Below, in pieces: positions 43,638 through 52,597 of a stretch of DNA of 64,000 nt. Within the stretch, counting starts at the first letter, position 1. Each line of letters begins with the position of its first letter. The translations under genes were made by a program, and so were the position numbers. This stretch comes from Arthrobacter mobilis (GTDB lineage Bacteria > Actinomycetota > Actinomycetes > Actinomycetales > Micrococcaceae): NCBI RefSeq assembly GCF_012395835.1, contig NZ_JAAZSQ010000002.1, forward strand, positions 176,957-240,956. The letters run 5' to 3'. The notes beneath the pieces are model-generated. The model saw nothing but the letters and a program-made list of their open reading frames with translations. It ran no database searches and was not told the origin of the DNA.

Positions 43638-44419
43638 TGGATTTCGCCACAATTATCGGAATAGTCCTGGCTTTCGGGTCGCTCTACGCGATGATCAAGC
43701 TCGAGGGCGCCCACGTCGAGGCCCTGCTGTTGCCCGCGCCGATCATCCTCGTCCTTGGAGCCACCATCGCCGTCGGCCTCGCCGGCGGTACGCTGAAGGA
43801 CTTCATCCGGTCCTTCAAAGCGGTGCCGAAGGCCTTCAAGGGCAAGGTGGTTCCGGCGCAGGAGATCATCGACCAGGTCGTGGCGCTGGCGGAGAAGGCT
43901 CGCAGCGAGGGCCTGCTGGCCCTGGACCAGGAAGCTTCGGCGACGGACGATCCGTTCATGCGCCGGGCGCTGCAGAACATCGCCGACGGCACCGACGCCG
44001 AGGAGTTGCGGATGCTGCTCGAGGATGAGATTGCCACGAAGACCCAGGCCGACCGGACCGCCTCGAAGTTCTTCCAAGGCCTGGGTGGCTACGCGCCGAC
44101 CGTCGGCATCATCGGTACCGTGGTGTCGCTGACCCACGTCCTGGAAAACCTCTCGACGCCGGACCATCTGGGACCGATGATCGCCGCGGCCTTCGTTGCC
44201 ACCCTGTGGGGACTGCTCACCGCGAACTTCCTCTGGCTGCCGCTGGCCACCCGGCTGCGGCGTATTTCCGAGCTTGAAGCAGACCGGATGACATTGCTAA
44301 TGGAAGGGATGCTGGCGGTCCAGGCCGGCAGCCAGCCGCGTCTGCTGGGCGAACGGCTGCGCGCCATGGTCCCGGCCCATGATCTGCCCCGGGCCGCTTC
44401 CGCCTCGGCCGCAGCATGA
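43637..44419 (+). CDS. motA: Flagellar motor stator protein MotA
   Basis: MotA, with MotB, forms the ion channel that drives rotation. The 260-residue product has four transmembrane segments (about residues 2-20, 28-48, 148-170 and 180-202), and the cytoplasmic loop ends in the conserved GGYAPTVGIIGTVVSLTHVL. It overlaps flbD and motB. The ion used cannot be told. Confidence 0.94.
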   Translation: MDFATIIGIVLAFGSLYAMIKLEGAHVEALLLPAPIILVLGATIAVGLAGGTLKDFIRSFKAVPKAFKGKVVPAQEIIDQVVALAEKARSEGLLALDQEASATDDPFMRRALQNIADGTDAEELRMLLEDEIATKTQADRTASKFFQGLGGYAPTVGIIGTVVSLTHVLENLSTPDHLGPMIAAAFVATLWGLLTANFLWLPLATRLRRISELEADRMTLLMEGMLAVQAGSQPRLLGERLRAMVPAHDLPRAASASAAA

Positions 44420-45315
44420 GCCGGCGCGGCCGCCGCCGTTCCCGCGGCCACGAGGAGGACGAGCACCCTGACGAGCGGTGGATGGCCTCCTACATGGACA
44501 TGGTCACGGTATTGATGTGCATGTTCATCGTGCTGTTCGCCATGTCCACCGTGGATGCCAACAAGTTCGCGAAGCTCGCGAACTCCCTGGCCACCGGCTT
44601 CGGGACGGAGAGGACCCAGAAGGTGGACACCGCCGAAGGCGTGGTGGTCCCGCCCGAGCTGGTCAACGAACAGGGCGAGGGCTTCACCAACCTGGAGATG
44701 GCCCTGCAGGAAGTGGAGGACCTCACCGCGCTGCAGGAGGAAATCGCCGGCAAGCTGGATCGGGAAGACTTGGCGGACGCGGTCCGGTTCGAGCTGGACG
44801 AGCGCGGCCTGACGGTCAGGCTGGTGGGCAGCGAGTCCTTCTTCAAACCCGATGATGCCGCGCTGACGCCGCGGACCCGGCGGGTACTGGACGTCGTGGG
44901 CCCGGTGCTGGAACCGGTGGACTATGAACTGAAGGTCGAAGGCCATACGGCCCAGGTCCGCGACTTCGATCCGGATCCGCTGGACTGGGAACTGTCAGCG
45001 GACCGGGCCGTGAACGTGCTGCGCCACCTGGTGGAGCGGCACGGGATCGGCGTGCGGCGCATTTCCGCCGTCGGCTTCGGCGAGTCCCGGCCGCTGCAGG
45101 CCGCCGGATCGGCGGCGGATCTGGCAGCCAACCGGCGGGTGGACATTGTGGTGCTCTCGGGACAGCCCGAGACCGTGCGCGCCCTCATTCCGGAGGTGGC
45201 CAAGGACCCGGAGGCGGCCCTGGAAAAGATCCGGGAGGCCAGGAAGTCCGCAGCATTGGCCCCGCAGCCGGCCGGGACCGCGGAGCCGGCCGGAGAGGGC
45301 GCCGGGGGCCATTGA
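44416..45315 (+). CDS. motB: Flagellar motor stator protein MotB
   Basis: The 299-residue product has one N-terminal membrane helix (WMASYMDMVTVLMCMFIVLF) with the essential ion-binding Asp28. A plug/linker follows, then a peptidoglycan-binding OmpA-like domain at about residues 150-260 (YELKVEGHTAQVRDF, then LSADRAVNVLRHLVERHGI). The Pro/Ala-rich end is disordered. fliM follows after a 70-base gap where fliL often lies; no fliL is present. Confidence 0.94.
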   Translation: MSRRGRRRSRGHEEDEHPDERWMASYMDMVTVLMCMFIVLFAMSTVDANKFAKLANSLATGFGTERTQKVDTAEGVVVPPELVNEQGEGFTNLEMALQEVEDLTALQEEIAGKLDREDLADAVRFELDERGLTVRLVGSESFFKPDDAALTPRTRRVLDVVGPVLEPVDYELKVEGHTAQVRDFDPDPLDWELSADRAVNVLRHLVERHGIGVRRISAVGFGESRPLQAAGSAADLAANRRVDIVVLSGQPETVRALIPEVAKDPEAALEKIREARKSAALAPQPAGTAEPAGEGAGGH

Positions 45316-45348
45316 CATGTGATGGCGGCGGACGCCGAAGACTTCCGC

Positions 45349-45373
45349 GGGAAATTTCCGCACGGAATTTCCC
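45349..45373. other. AT-containing near-palindrome between motB and fliM
   Basis: GGGAAATTTCCG (45349-45360) and CGGAATTTCCC (45363-45373) are complementary except for one extra T. This is striking in a GC-rich operon. The 3' arm starts with ACGGA. It lies 13 bases before the TTG of fliM, which has no ribosome-binding site. Confidence 0.5.
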
Positions 45374-45385
45374 TGCCGCCTAACA

Positions 45386-46324
45386 TTGGCGCCGCCGCTG
45401 CCGACAGTGCCAGCTGTGACGGTCCAGGATCATGTGCAATCCAGCGTGCCCGCGAAGCCTGCCCCGACAGTAGAGGTATACGACTTCCGCCGGCCCACTA
45501 CGCTGGCGCGCGAGCACTCGCGGGTGCTGGAACTGGCCTTCGAAACCTTCGCCCGCCAGTGGGGCACCCAGCTGACCGCCAAGGTCCGCGTGATTTCCCA
45601 GGTCACCTCCGAGCAGGTCCTGATGCAGACCTACGATGACTACGCCGCCTCCCTGCCGGCCACCACGGCCATGGTGCTGTGCGCACTGGAGGACATCAGC
45701 GGCAAGGCCGTGATCCAGTTCCCCACCTCCGCGGCCCTGGCCTGGGTGACGCACATGCTCGGCGGCAGCGGCAACGACCGGATCCCCGAGCGCAAGTTCA
45801 CCCAGGTGGAGCAGGCCCTGATCAGCCGCCTGATGGAGGACGCGCTGGAGGACCTGCGCTACTCGCTCGGCTCGCTGCTGACCACACCGATCGCGCTGGA
45901 TTCGATCCACTACAACTCGCAGTTTGCCCAGGCGGCAGCCACCAACGACCTGATGATCGTGGCTTCGTTCGAGATCCGCGTCGGGGAGAGCACGGCCCCG
46001 GCCACCGTCGCCTTCCCGGCCGAGGTGCTGCTGGCCCAGTTGCGGGATGCGTTCCCGATGAGCAGCGGAGCCAACGCGCGCAGCCTGATCGAAGCCCATC
46101 TGGCCCAGCTGCCGGTGGAGGTATCCCTGCAGTTCGCCCCCATGGCGGTCACGCCCCGGGAGGTCCTGGGACTTGCCGTCGGGGATGTGCTGCCGCTGCC
46201 GCATCCGCAGCACCGCCCGCTGGATGTTGCCATCGGCTCGCAGCCGCTGGCCCACGCAGCTATCGGCGCCAACGGTTCCCGCCTGGCCGGCGTCATTGTC
46301 ACTACCGAGGAGAAGTCCCGATGA
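45386..46324 (+). CDS. fliM: Flagellar motor switch protein FliM
   Basis: FliM forms the middle of the C-ring. The 312-residue product has the CheC-like core (LALERFARQ-like ELAFETFARQWGTQL, then AALAWVTHMLGG and FTQVEQALISRLMEDAL) and a C-terminal SpoA domain (EVSLQFAPMAVTPREVLGLA). The N-terminal EIDALL peptide that binds phospho-CheY is missing; the protein begins with a Pro/Val-rich lead and the FliM core comes in at VEVYDFRRPTTLAREHSRVL. The start is uncertain: TTG 45386, or GTG at 45407 or 45416; none has a ribosome-binding site. Confidence 0.88.
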   Translation: MAPPLPTVPAVTVQDHVQSSVPAKPAPTVEVYDFRRPTTLAREHSRVLELAFETFARQWGTQLTAKVRVISQVTSEQVLMQTYDDYAASLPATTAMVLCALEDISGKAVIQFPTSAALAWVTHMLGGSGNDRIPERKFTQVEQALISRLMEDALEDLRYSLGSLLTTPIALDSIHYNSQFAQAAATNDLMIVASFEIRVGESTAPATVAFPAEVLLAQLRDAFPMSSGANARSLIEAHLAQLPVEVSLQFAPMAVTPREVLGLAVGDVLPLPHPQHRPLDVAIGSQPLAHAAIGANGSRLAGVIVTTEEKSR

Positions 46325-47022
46325 ACCCCACCCAGACCCTGCAGGCCGCCGCGGCGGATGCGCTCCTGGGCCTGCTGCCCAGCCCCAGCCCGCTGTACGC
46401 AGTGGCCTGGGCCGACGGCGCGTCGCTGGCCCCGCGGGTGGCGCGTGCCGTCACGGCCTCGTTCGTCGGCGCCACCTCGGCCGACCTGGCCGTCATGCTC
46501 GAGGACACCTCGGCCTTGCCCGCGGCCGCCGGCACGGATTCTCCGCTGGTGTCCAGCTCCGACCTGCTGCGCCCGGCGCTGGAAGCGGCGTCCTCGGTGC
46601 TGGGTACGGGCGTGCTGGGCGAGGCGCGGGTGGACAACGCCGCCGGGCTCTTCGCCGATCCCTCCGCGGCCGTCTTCAAGCTGGCCAGCGACGACGGCCA
46701 GGCCGCCGGCTGGTTCGCGGTCAGGGTGCGCGGAAACCATGCGGGCCGGCACGGCTCCGCCGCGGACGTGGCGGGCAAGCTGGGACGGATCAACAACGTC
46801 GAGATGGCCCTGACGGTGGAGATCGGGCGCACCCGGATGTCCGTGCGGGATGTGCTCGGCCTCGAGCCCGGTGCCGTGATCGAGCTGGACCGGTCCGCCG
46901 GTGCGCCGGCGGACGTACTGCTCAACGGCCGGCTGATTGCCCACGGGGAGGTCGTCGTCGTGGACCAGGACTATGCGGTGCGCATCACCAAGATCCTCGA
47001 CGTGGCCGAAGGGCTCACCTAA
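46321..47022 (+). CDS. fliN: Flagellar motor switch protein FliN (long form)
   Basis: FliN forms the base of the C-ring. The C-terminal SpoA domain at residues of about 155-230 (NNVEMALTVEIGRTRMSVRD and LIAHGEVVVVDQDYAVRITK) is clear. At 233 residues it is a long FliN with an N-terminal domain as in Bacillus FliY-type proteins, though CheC-phosphatase motifs are not obvious. Its ATG overlaps the fliM stop. Confidence 0.9.
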   Translation: MNPTQTLQAAAADALLGLLPSPSPLYAVAWADGASLAPRVARAVTASFVGATSADLAVMLEDTSALPAAAGTDSPLVSSSDLLRPALEAASSVLGTGVLGEARVDNAAGLFADPSAAVFKLASDDGQAAGWFAVRVRGNHAGRHGSAADVAGKLGRINNVEMALTVEIGRTRMSVRDVLGLEPGAVIELDRSAGAPADVLLNGRLIAHGEVVVVDQDYAVRITKILDVAEGLT

Positions 47023-47529
47023 GTGGACACCGTCGTCCTCATCCTGCGGGTCCTGCTCTCGCTGGCCGTGGTGCTGGGACTGCTCTGGGTGCTGCAGCGG
47101 CGCTTTGCCGGCAGCGGAGCTGCCAGTACCGGCGGGGTGCCGCTGACAGTGCTCTCCCGCCGGAACATCGGCGCCAAGGCCGCCGTCGTCGTCGTCGAAA
47201 CGGACGGCAAGCGCTTCCTGCTCGGGGTGACCGAGCAGTCCGTGAACGTGCTGCACACCAGTGACGCGCCCGTGCCGGTTCCCGTATCCGAAGGCGCCGA
47301 GGTTTTCGCCCGGTCCCTGCAGGAGGCAGGCCGGCGCGATGCCACGTCCGGCAAAGCCGGGGCGCACGGAGCCGGAGCAGACGACGCCGTGACAGCGCCT
47401 GCGCTGTACCCGCTGCCGGGCGGGCGGCGGGCCAGGCGCCGGCCGGAACCGCCGCTGGCCGGTTCCATCCTCTCGGCCGGAACCTGGCGGCAGACGGCCG
47501 CGGCCCTGCGCCAGGTCACCCAGAGATGA
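47023..47529 (+). CDS. fliO: Flagellar biosynthesis protein FliO
   Basis: FliO assists assembly of the FliP ring. The 168-residue product has one N-terminal transmembrane helix (residues 4-24), then the short beta-domain LTVLSRRNIGAKAAVVVVET and FLLGVTEQSVNVLH, and a disordered tail. It starts with GTG directly at the fliN stop and overlaps fliP by four bases. FliO is poorly conserved; position between fliN and fliP supports the call. Confidence 0.87.
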   Translation: MDTVVLILRVLLSLAVVLGLLWVLQRRFAGSGAASTGGVPLTVLSRRNIGAKAAVVVVETDGKRFLLGVTEQSVNVLHTSDAPVPVPVSEGAEVFARSLQEAGRRDATSGKAGAHGAGADDAVTAPALYPLPGGRRARRRPEPPLAGSILSAGTWRQTAAALRQVTQR

Positions 47530-48380
47530 CCACCGGCGCTACTCCGGTGCCGGGCCCCCGGGCCCCGGCGGCCGGACTGTTCCGGGCTGTGCTGGCCGGG
47601 CTCGGCCTGGCCGTCCTCCTGCTGCTGGCCGGCGCCGTTGCCGCGCAGGCTTCGCCGCTGCCCCCGGTGGACCCTGCCGTCCCCACCGTGCCGGGCGTGC
47701 CCGGCAGCGGCGGGCTGTCGGTCGAGATCAACGGCCCGGACGGTACCCCCTCGTCCGCGGTGGTCACCCTGCTGGGCATCACGCTGCTCGGGGTGGCCCC
47801 GGCGCTGCTGCTGATGATGACCTCCTTCACCAAGATCTTCGTGGTGCTGGCAATGACCCGGAACGCGCTCTCGCTGCCCTCGATCCCGCCGAACCAGGTG
47901 CTGGCCGGGCTGGCGCTGTTCCTGTCCCTGTTCATCATGTGGCCGGTGGTCACCGAAGTGAACACTCTGGGCGTGCAGCCCTACCTCGAGGGCAGGACCG
48001 AGTTCGGCAGGGCCCTGGAGGCGGCCGCCGGACCGCTGCAGCAGTTCATGCTCGGGCACACCCGCCAGGAGGACCTGGCGCTGATGACCCGCGCCGCCGG
48101 GCTGGAGAACCCGGCCGGGCCCCGGGACGTGCCGCTGCAGACGCTGATCCCGGCCTTTATGATTTCCGAACTGCGGGCGGCGTTCATCATCGGCTTCGTC
48201 ATCTTCGTGCCGTTCCTGGTCATCGACCTGGTCGTCTCGGCGGCGCTGATGTCCATGGGCATGATGATGCTCCCGCCGGTGATGATCTCCCTGCCGTTCA
48301 AGATCCTGCTGTTCGTGCTCGTGGACGGCTGGGGACTGGTCATCACCTCGCTGATCTCCAGCTATCAGGCAGGCGGCTGA
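47526..48380 (+). CDS. fliP: Flagellar export gate protein FliP
   Basis: FliP is a core ring component of the export gate. The 284-residue product has a cleavable signal-like N-terminus (residues 15-40), then the conserved LLMMTSFTKIFVVLAMTRNA and PAFMISELRAAFIIGFVIFV, with four membrane segments. It is followed directly by fliQ (TGATG overlap). Confidence 0.95.
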   Translation: MTTGATPVPGPRAPAAGLFRAVLAGLGLAVLLLLAGAVAAQASPLPPVDPAVPTVPGVPGSGGLSVEINGPDGTPSSAVVTLLGITLLGVAPALLLMMTSFTKIFVVLAMTRNALSLPSIPPNQVLAGLALFLSLFIMWPVVTEVNTLGVQPYLEGRTEFGRALEAAAGPLQQFMLGHTRQEDLALMTRAAGLENPAGPRDVPLQTLIPAFMISELRAAFIIGFVIFVPFLVIDLVVSAALMSMGMMMLPPVMISLPFKILLFVLVDGWGLVITSLISSYQAGG

Positions 48381-48655
48381 TGGATACCAGCGCCGTCCTG
48401 GACATCGGCCTGCAGGGGCTGTTCGTCGCCGCCAAGCTCTCCGCACCCGTGCTGCTGACGGCGCTGGTGGTCGGCTTCGCGGTGTCCCTGGTCCAGGCCA
48501 TGACCCAGATCCAGGAAATCACGCTCTCCTTCGTGCCCAAGGCCATCGCCGTGGCGCTGGCCCTGCTGGTCTGCGGACACTGGATGATCACCGAGATAGT
48601 CAGCTTCACCCACCAGCTCTTCGGGAAGATCCCCGGACTGCTGGGCGGAGGCTGA
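48380..48655 (+). CDS. fliQ: Flagellar export gate protein FliQ
   Basis: The 91-residue product has two membrane helices and the motif SLVQAMTQIQEITLSFVPK, which is invariant in FliQ. It joins FliP and FliR in the gate. The ATG overlaps the fliP stop. Confidence 0.95.
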   Translation: MDTSAVLDIGLQGLFVAAKLSAPVLLTALVVGFAVSLVQAMTQIQEITLSFVPKAIAVALALLVCGHWMITEIVSFTHQLFGKIPGLLGGG

Positions 48656-48656
48656 G

Positions 48657-49415
48657 ATGTCCATCCCCCTGGACCAGCACTGGATCGAGGCCGTCATGCT
48701 CGCCGGGGTGCGCATGGTGGCCTTCCTGGTAGTGGCCCCGCCGTTTTCCTATGGCGCCATTCCTGCGCGGATCAAGGCGATGCTCGGCGTCGGCCTGGCG
48801 CTTGCCGTCTCCCCGCAGGTCACTGCCGGCTACGAGTCCCTGGACACTGCCGGATACTTCGGGGCGCTGGTGCTGGAGGTGCTCACCGGCGCCGTGCTGG
48901 GCTTCCTGGTCCTGGTGGTGTTTTCCGCGGTGCAGTCCGCCGGGCACCTGGTGGATCTGTTCGGCGGCTTTTCGATGGCGCAGGCCTTCGACCCGCAGTC
49001 GCTGGTCAACGGCGCCCAGTTCACCAAGCTGTTCCAAATGACCGCGTTGGCACTGCTGTTTGCCTCGGACGGCTACCAGCTGATCATCGGCGGACTGGTC
49101 CGCACCTTCACGGCCCTGCCGCTGGGCGGCGGCATTGATCTGGCCGAGCCGGTACAGGCCCTCACTGCCGCGGTGACGCAGATGTTCCTGGCCTCGGTGC
49201 AGATCGCCGGCCCGCTGCTGGTGGTGCTGTTCCTGGCCGACGCCGGCCTCGGCCTGCTCACCCGGGTGGCTCCGGCACTGAACGCCTTTGCCCTGGGCTT
49301 CCCGCTGAAGATCCTGCTGACCCTAGTGCTGGGCTCGGTGGTGTTCGTGGTGCTGCCCCGGGTGGTCTCCTCGCTGGTGCAGCAGGTTGCCGGCATGCTG
49401 CTGGGGGTGGGCTAG
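48657..49415 (+). CDS. fliR: Flagellar export gate protein FliR
   Basis: The 252-residue product has about six membrane helices with LAGVRMVAFLVVAPPFSYG at residues 14-32 and VDLFGGFSMAQAFDPQSLV in the middle, family landmarks. It starts one base after fliQ. flhB follows without a gap. Confidence 0.94.
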   Translation: MSIPLDQHWIEAVMLAGVRMVAFLVVAPPFSYGAIPARIKAMLGVGLALAVSPQVTAGYESLDTAGYFGALVLEVLTGAVLGFLVLVVFSAVQSAGHLVDLFGGFSMAQAFDPQSLVNGAQFTKLFQMTALALLFASDGYQLIIGGLVRTFTALPLGGGIDLAEPVQALTAAVTQMFLASVQIAGPLLVVLFLADAGLGLLTRVAPALNAFALGFPLKILLTLVLGSVVFVVLPRVVSSLVQQVAGMLLGVG

Positions 49416-50549
49416 GTGTCGGATTCCGGGGAGCGCACCGAACAGGCCACCGAGAAGCGGATGAAGGAGGTCCGCTCCAAGGGCCAGCTGTCCCGTTCCC
49501 AGGACGTGACCGCCTGGGTGGGCGTGGCCGCTGCCGGGGTCATGCTGCCCACCACCATGACCCGGGGCACCGAGGTGGCCTCGGAGCAGGTCTTCGCTGT
49601 CCGGGCACTGGCCGCGGACCCGGACCCGGCCCGGGCGCTGCAGGCGCTGGGGGATGGGCTGGGATCGATCGGGCATGTGCTCGGGCCGCTGCTGACCGCC
49701 GTCGTGCTGGCGGTGGCGGTCAGCGCGGCGCTGCAGGGCGGGATCCACTTCAAGAAGTTCAAGCTGGAGACCGAGCCGCTGAACCTGCTCAGCGGGGTCA
49801 AACGCGTCTTCGGTGCCCAGGCCCTCTGGCAGGGGGCCAAGGCGCTGCTGAAGACGCTTGCCGTCGGGGCGGTGCTGTACCTGGTGGTGCTGGACCTGGT
49901 CCCGGTGCTGATGTCCGCCGGCGGGCTGTCCGTCTCGGCGCTGCTGGACACGGCAGGGGCGGGCACCGCCACGCTGGTGCGCGCCGCCGTCATTGCCGGG
50001 CTGGTGCTGGCCGCGGCCGATATCTTGGTGGTGATGCGCCGGAACCGGAAGCGGACCCGGATGACCAGGAAGGAGGTCCGGGACGAGCACAAGAATTCCG
50101 ACGGCGACCCGCTGATCAAGTCCCAGCGCCGCTCCCGGCAGCTGGCCATGAGCCGCAACCGCATGATCGCCGCCGTCGGCGGTGCCGACGTCGTCATGGT
50201 GAACCCCACCCATTACGCGGTGGCGCTGAAGTACGAGCCGGGCAAGTCGGCACCGCGGGTGGTGGCCAAGGGAGCCGGGAACATTGCCGCGCGCATCCGC
50301 GAGGAGGCCGAGGCAAAGCGCGTGCCGATGGTCCGCGACGTGCCCCTGACCCGCGCGCTGCACGCGGCCTGCGAGATCGGCCAGGAAATCCCCGTGGAGC
50401 TGTACAACGCCGTCGCCCGGGTGCTGGCCTTCGTGATGGCGCTGAAGTCCCGCGGTGCCGCCCGGGGCGTGCACACCCTGGCCCGGCCCGCCATGTCCGG
50501 ACCCGCCGCATCCGGCCCCGCACCTTCCACCTCCGAACACAGAGACTGA
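49416..50549 (+). CDS. flhB: Flagellar export switch protein FlhB
   Basis: FlhB sets the substrate class of the export apparatus. The 377-residue product has DSGERTEQATEKRMKEVRSK at the N-terminus, four membrane helices, and the self-cleavage site NPTH at residues 263-266. FliK acts on this domain at hook completion. A disordered Pro/Ala/Ser tail ends the protein. The GTG directly abuts the fliR stop. Confidence 0.96.
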   Translation: MSDSGERTEQATEKRMKEVRSKGQLSRSQDVTAWVGVAAAGVMLPTTMTRGTEVASEQVFAVRALAADPDPARALQALGDGLGSIGHVLGPLLTAVVLAVAVSAALQGGIHFKKFKLETEPLNLLSGVKRVFGAQALWQGAKALLKTLAVGAVLYLVVLDLVPVLMSAGGLSVSALLDTAGAGTATLVRAAVIAGLVLAAADILVVMRRNRKRTRMTRKEVRDEHKNSDGDPLIKSQRRSRQLAMSRNRMIAAVGGADVVMVNPTHYAVALKYEPGKSAPRVVAKGAGNIAARIREEAEAKRVPMVRDVPLTRALHAACEIGQEIPVELYNAVARVLAFVMALKSRGAARGVHTLARPAMSGPAASGPAPSTSEHRD

Positions 50550-50551
50550 AG

Positions 50552-52597
50552 ATGAAACGCAACCTGCCCAAGTTCGCCGTCCCCGTCGGGGTGGTCGGCA
50601 TCATCATGCTGCTGGTGGTTCCCATCCCGGTGGCAATGCTGGACTTCCTCATTGCCGTGAACATCCTGTTCGCGCTGGTGATCCTGCTGACCACGATGTC
50701 GGTGAAGAAGCCGCTGGACTTTTCCGTGTTCCCGTCGCTGCTGCTGGTGGCCACGCTGTTCCGGCTGGGCCTGAACGTCGCCTCCACCCGGCTGGTGCTC
50801 GGCGAGGGCCACGCAGGCCAGGTGATCGAGGCCTTCGGGCACGTGGCGGTGGGCGGTTCGCTGATCATCGGTGCGGTGGTCTTCCTGATCCTGGTGGTCA
50901 TCCAGTTCGTGGTGGTCACCAAGGGCGCCGAGCGCGTGGCCGAGGTGGGCGCCCGCTTCACCCTCGACGCCATGCCCGGCAAGCAGATGGCCATCGACGC
51001 GGACCTGAATGCCGGGCTGATCACGGACAGCCAGGCGCGCGAGCGGCGCGCGGCCGTTGCCGCCGAGGCGGACTTCTACGGCGCCATGGACGGCGCCTCC
51101 AAGTTCGTCAAGGGCGATGCCATCGCCGGCCTGATCATCATCATCATCAACCTCGTCGGCGGCATCGCCATCGGCATGCTCCAGCGCGGCCAGGACTTTA
51201 TGGACGCGATCAACACGTACTCGCTGCTGACCATCGGCGACGGGCTGGTCACGCAGATTCCGGCCCTGCTGATGGCTGTGTCCACCGGCATGATCGTGAC
51301 CCGCTCCAACGCCGAGGCGGACATCGGCTCCACCGCCTCCGCGCAGTTGTCCCAGTCCCGCAACGCCCTGATGATTGCCGGCGCGGCGGCCATCGTGCTG
51401 GCCCTGGTCCCGGGCATGCCGAAAATCCCGTTTGTGCTGGTGGGTGTCTTCCTGCTCTTCGCAGCGCAGAAAGTCAAGGTGGCAGAGGCCGCCCGGAACG
51501 ACGGCGCCGCTGCGGCGGCTGCCGCCAGCGCCCCGGCCACGGACACCACCGAGGACCTGATCGAGCAGATGCGCGTGGCTGCGCTGGAGATCCAGCTCGC
51601 GCCGGACCTGGTGGACCTGGTCTCCGGCGGACCCGACGATCTGCTCGCCCGGGTGCGGGCCCTGCGCCGGAAGATCGCCATGGACTTGGGTGTGGTGGTT
51701 CCACCGGTGCGCACCCGGGACAGCATCGACCTGCCTCCGGCCACCTACGTGATCCGGATCGCCGGTGTGGAGGCCGGCCGCGGCCAGGCTCCCTCCGGGA
51801 AGGTCCTGGCGCTGGGGGAGAACCTGGAGGCCCTGCCCGGCACGGCCACGGTGGAACCGGTCTTCGGCCTCGCCGGCAAGTGGGTTCCGGCGGAAATGCG
51901 GCACAACGCCGAGATGGCCGGCGCCACGGTGATCGACAGGGTCTCGGTGCTGGTGACCCACCTGTCGGCGATGATCACCGGCAACGCCGCCCGGCTGCTC
52001 ACCCGCGAGGATGTGCGTGTGCTGACCGAAGGCGTCAAGGCGGTGAACCCGTCGGCGGTGGAGGAACTGGTTCCCGCCCTGCTGTCCATGGCCGAGGTCC
52101 AGCGCGTGCTGCAGGGGCTGCTGGCCGAGCAGATCCCGATCAACGACCTGCAGCGCATCTACGAGGCCCTGGCCCTGCGGGCCCGGGTTTCCACCGAACC
52201 GGAGGGGCTTATCGAGGCCGCCCGGCAGGCGCTCGGCCCGGCGCTGACGGCCCAGTACCTGGACGGGCAGCTGCTGCGCGTGATCATGATCGATCCGGTG
52301 CTGGAGCAAAGCATGCTCGAGGGCATGCGGCCGTCCGAGCACGGTACCCAGATCCTGCTCACCCCGGACCGCACCGAGGCGGTGGTGCAGTCGCTGCAGG
52401 AATCGGTGCGGAACGTGGAGGCCAACGGGCAGACGGCGGTACTGGTCTGCGCACCGGCGCTGCGGCCGGCCGTCCGGCGTCTGGTCTCGGCCCAGGCCGG
52501 CGGACTGCCGGTGCTCTCCTACCAGGAGGTCACGGCTGCGAATGTGAACATCGAGACCGTAGGGGTGGTCCGTGTCGCCGGTGCGGTTACAGCTTAA
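50552..52597 (+). CDS. flhA: Flagellar export gate protein FlhA
   Basis: FlhA is the large export-gate subunit that docks chaperone-cargo complexes and uses proton-motive force. The 681-residue product has about eight N-terminal membrane helices, the conserved loop DLNAGLITDSQARERRAAV and FYGAMDGASKFVKGDAIAGL, and a cytoplasmic four-subdomain part from about residue 330. The ATG follows GAGACTGAAG. Its 3' end overlaps the next gene by 26 bases. Confidence 0.96.
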   Translation: MKRNLPKFAVPVGVVGIIMLLVVPIPVAMLDFLIAVNILFALVILLTTMSVKKPLDFSVFPSLLLVATLFRLGLNVASTRLVLGEGHAGQVIEAFGHVAVGGSLIIGAVVFLILVVIQFVVVTKGAERVAEVGARFTLDAMPGKQMAIDADLNAGLITDSQARERRAAVAAEADFYGAMDGASKFVKGDAIAGLIIIIINLVGGIAIGMLQRGQDFMDAINTYSLLTIGDGLVTQIPALLMAVSTGMIVTRSNAEADIGSTASAQLSQSRNALMIAGAAAIVLALVPGMPKIPFVLVGVFLLFAAQKVKVAEAARNDGAAAAAAASAPATDTTEDLIEQMRVAALEIQLAPDLVDLVSGGPDDLLARVRALRRKIAMDLGVVVPPVRTRDSIDLPPATYVIRIAGVEAGRGQAPSGKVLALGENLEALPGTATVEPVFGLAGKWVPAEMRHNAEMAGATVIDRVSVLVTHLSAMITGNAARLLTREDVRVLTEGVKAVNPSAVEELVPALLSMAEVQRVLQGLLAEQIPINDLQRIYEALALRARVSTEPEGLIEAARQALGPALTAQYLDGQLLRVIMIDPVLEQSMLEGMRPSEHGTQILLTPDRTEAVVQSLQESVRNVEANGQTAVLVCAPALRPAVRRLVSAQAGGLPVLSYQEVTAANVNIETVGVVRVAGAVTA

